A DNA stretch of 5,811 nucleotides, taken from the NCBI GenBank assembly GCA_002085285.1, contig NATK01000141.1:1-5811 (forward strand), written 5' to 3'. The translations under genes were made by a program, and so were the position numbers. The notes beneath the pieces are model-generated. The model saw only the letters and a program-made list of their open reading frames with translations, did not search any database and had not been told where the DNA came from. The stretch's first letter is position 1. Each line of letters begins with the position of its first letter. This DNA is from Candidatus Latescibacteria bacterium 4484_7. GTDB taxonomy: Bacteria; Krumholzibacteriota; Krumholzibacteriia; Krumholzibacteriales; Krumholzibacteriaceae. This document shows positions 5,195 through 5,811 of this stretch, piece after piece.

Positions 5195-5811
5195 TCAAAC
5201 CTCCCTTTCCAAGGCCATTTTGATTCTACCGAGCAGTTCTTTGAGGGAGGATAGCCCATCTATCTGATTCAAGCCCTCTTCGAGCAGCCCGAGTGCCGGA
5301 GGAATGGATTTCAGGAATTGTTTTTTTCCCATCTTAACACCCAATCTTGCAAAGGCCGCAAGGGCCTGCATGTTTCTTTGAATGCCGCAGTATGTAAAAC
5401 TCTTCTTGAAGGACCCGAAATCATCGTGTTTCGTGGCGTCGGTTCCGCTGATAGCCTCGAAGAGCGCCTCGAGCAATTCTTCTCTCAATGCCTCGCCTAT
5501 GGGATGATACGGGTCCTTTAGGAGTGAAGCTGCATCGTAAAGCCCCGGTCCCCTGTGCGCCGACTGAAAGTCGACGAGACGGAGTTCGCCGCCATAGAGC
5601 ATTATGTTTTTCGACTGGAAGTCTCTGTGCATGAATACGAGTGGCTCTTTCGATATCTCTTCTGCGAGTATTATCCTGTCCATATCTATGTCGAATTCTT
5701 CTATGCGGCAGTAATCGTTTACAAATTCCTCCACGAAGTATTCCGTCTCCGCGAGGAGCCTCGATTTAGTGAACTCTCTGCCTTCAAGTGTCCTCTCGGC
5801 GTACATTCCCT
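5195..5811 (-). CDS. APH/AmgK-like phosphotransferase, C-terminal part (N-terminus beyond window)
   Basis: The frame is open to the window edge, giving at least 204 codons of the C-terminal lobe of an aminoglycoside/choline kinase-fold enzyme. Numbering from the ATG at 5806, the catalytic loop is FMHRDFQSKNIML (H60, D62, N67) and the metal-binding motif is LVDFQSAHRGPGLYDAASLL (D79). The DFQ-A-GP-YD-SLL pattern with HRDFQSKN is characteristic of AmgK-type N-acetylmuramate/N-acetylglucosamine 1-kinases of cell-wall recycling, which are about 330-370 residues long. The ATP-binding N-lobe must lie outside, so the ATG at 5806 is not a believable start. The exact sugar substrate cannot be settled. 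It is cytosolic and ends three bases before the UPF0016 gene. No partner nucleotidyltransferase (MurU) is visible, but it could lie upstream, beyond the edge. Confidence 0.85.
   Translation of the reverse strand, partial: GMYAERTLEGREFTKSRLLAETEYFVEEFVNDYCRIEEFDIDMDRIILAEEISKEPLVFMHRDFQSKNIMLYGGELRLVDFQSAHRGPGLYDAASLLKDPYHPIGEALREELLEALFEAISGTDATKHDDFGSFKKSFTYCGIQRNMQALAAFARLGVKMGKKQFLKSIPPALGLLEEGLNQIDGLSSLKELLGRIKMALEREV

Overview
The window comes from a bacterium. It has about 50% GC, strong Shine-Dalgarno (SD) sequences before most genes, frequent AGA/AGG arginine codons and closely packed genes. I cannot name the phylum from sequence alone. A YhaN-type ATPase, a stand-alone elongation-factor domain II protein and a half-size UPF0016 protein would suit an anaerobic or deep-branching, possibly uncultured lineage, but that is inference.

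Layout. At the left edge, on the minus strand, lies the N-terminal 79 codons of a glutamate formimidoyltransferase (histidine degradation / folate one-carbon supply). A 235-bp divergent intergenic region follows and holds a 7-bp inverted repeat. Four genes then run rightward: a TIM-barrel protein of the endonuclease IV / sugar phosphate isomerase superfamily (475-1251), an Mre11/SbcD/YhaO-type nuclease (1390-2532), a short YhaN-type Rad50-like ATPase with a central transmembrane hairpin (2723-4582), and an 86-residue elongation-factor domain II-like protein (4630-4890). The 190-bp spacer between nuclease and ATPase is largely a degenerate 25-26 bp tandem repeat. On the right, converging on these, are two minus-strand genes three bases apart: an APH/AmgK-like small-molecule kinase (cut by the window edge, N-lobe missing) and, downstream of it, an 88-residue UPF0016/GDT1-type membrane protein.

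How they fit together. The central pair is the coherent module: an Mre11-family phosphodiesterase with its SMC/Rad50-like partner. The partner carries two membrane helices where canonical Rad50/SbcC has a zinc hook, so the complex is probably membrane-tethered, as inferred for YhaO/YhaN in Firmicutes. The upstream TIM-barrel protein retains a residue at every one of the nine endonuclease IV metal-ligand positions, which raises the possibility of a three-gene DNA-processing cluster. A sugar isomerase/epimerase role remains equally plausible. Both nuclease-pair members differ from consensus at recognisable active-site positions: GSHD instead of GNHD in the nuclease, and Tyr in place of the first P-loop glycine plus Lys in place of the signature leucine in the ATPase.

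I see no tRNA, rRNA, CRISPR array, insertion sequence or phage gene. No convincing rho-independent terminator is visible, including in the 34-bp convergent junction at 4891-4924.
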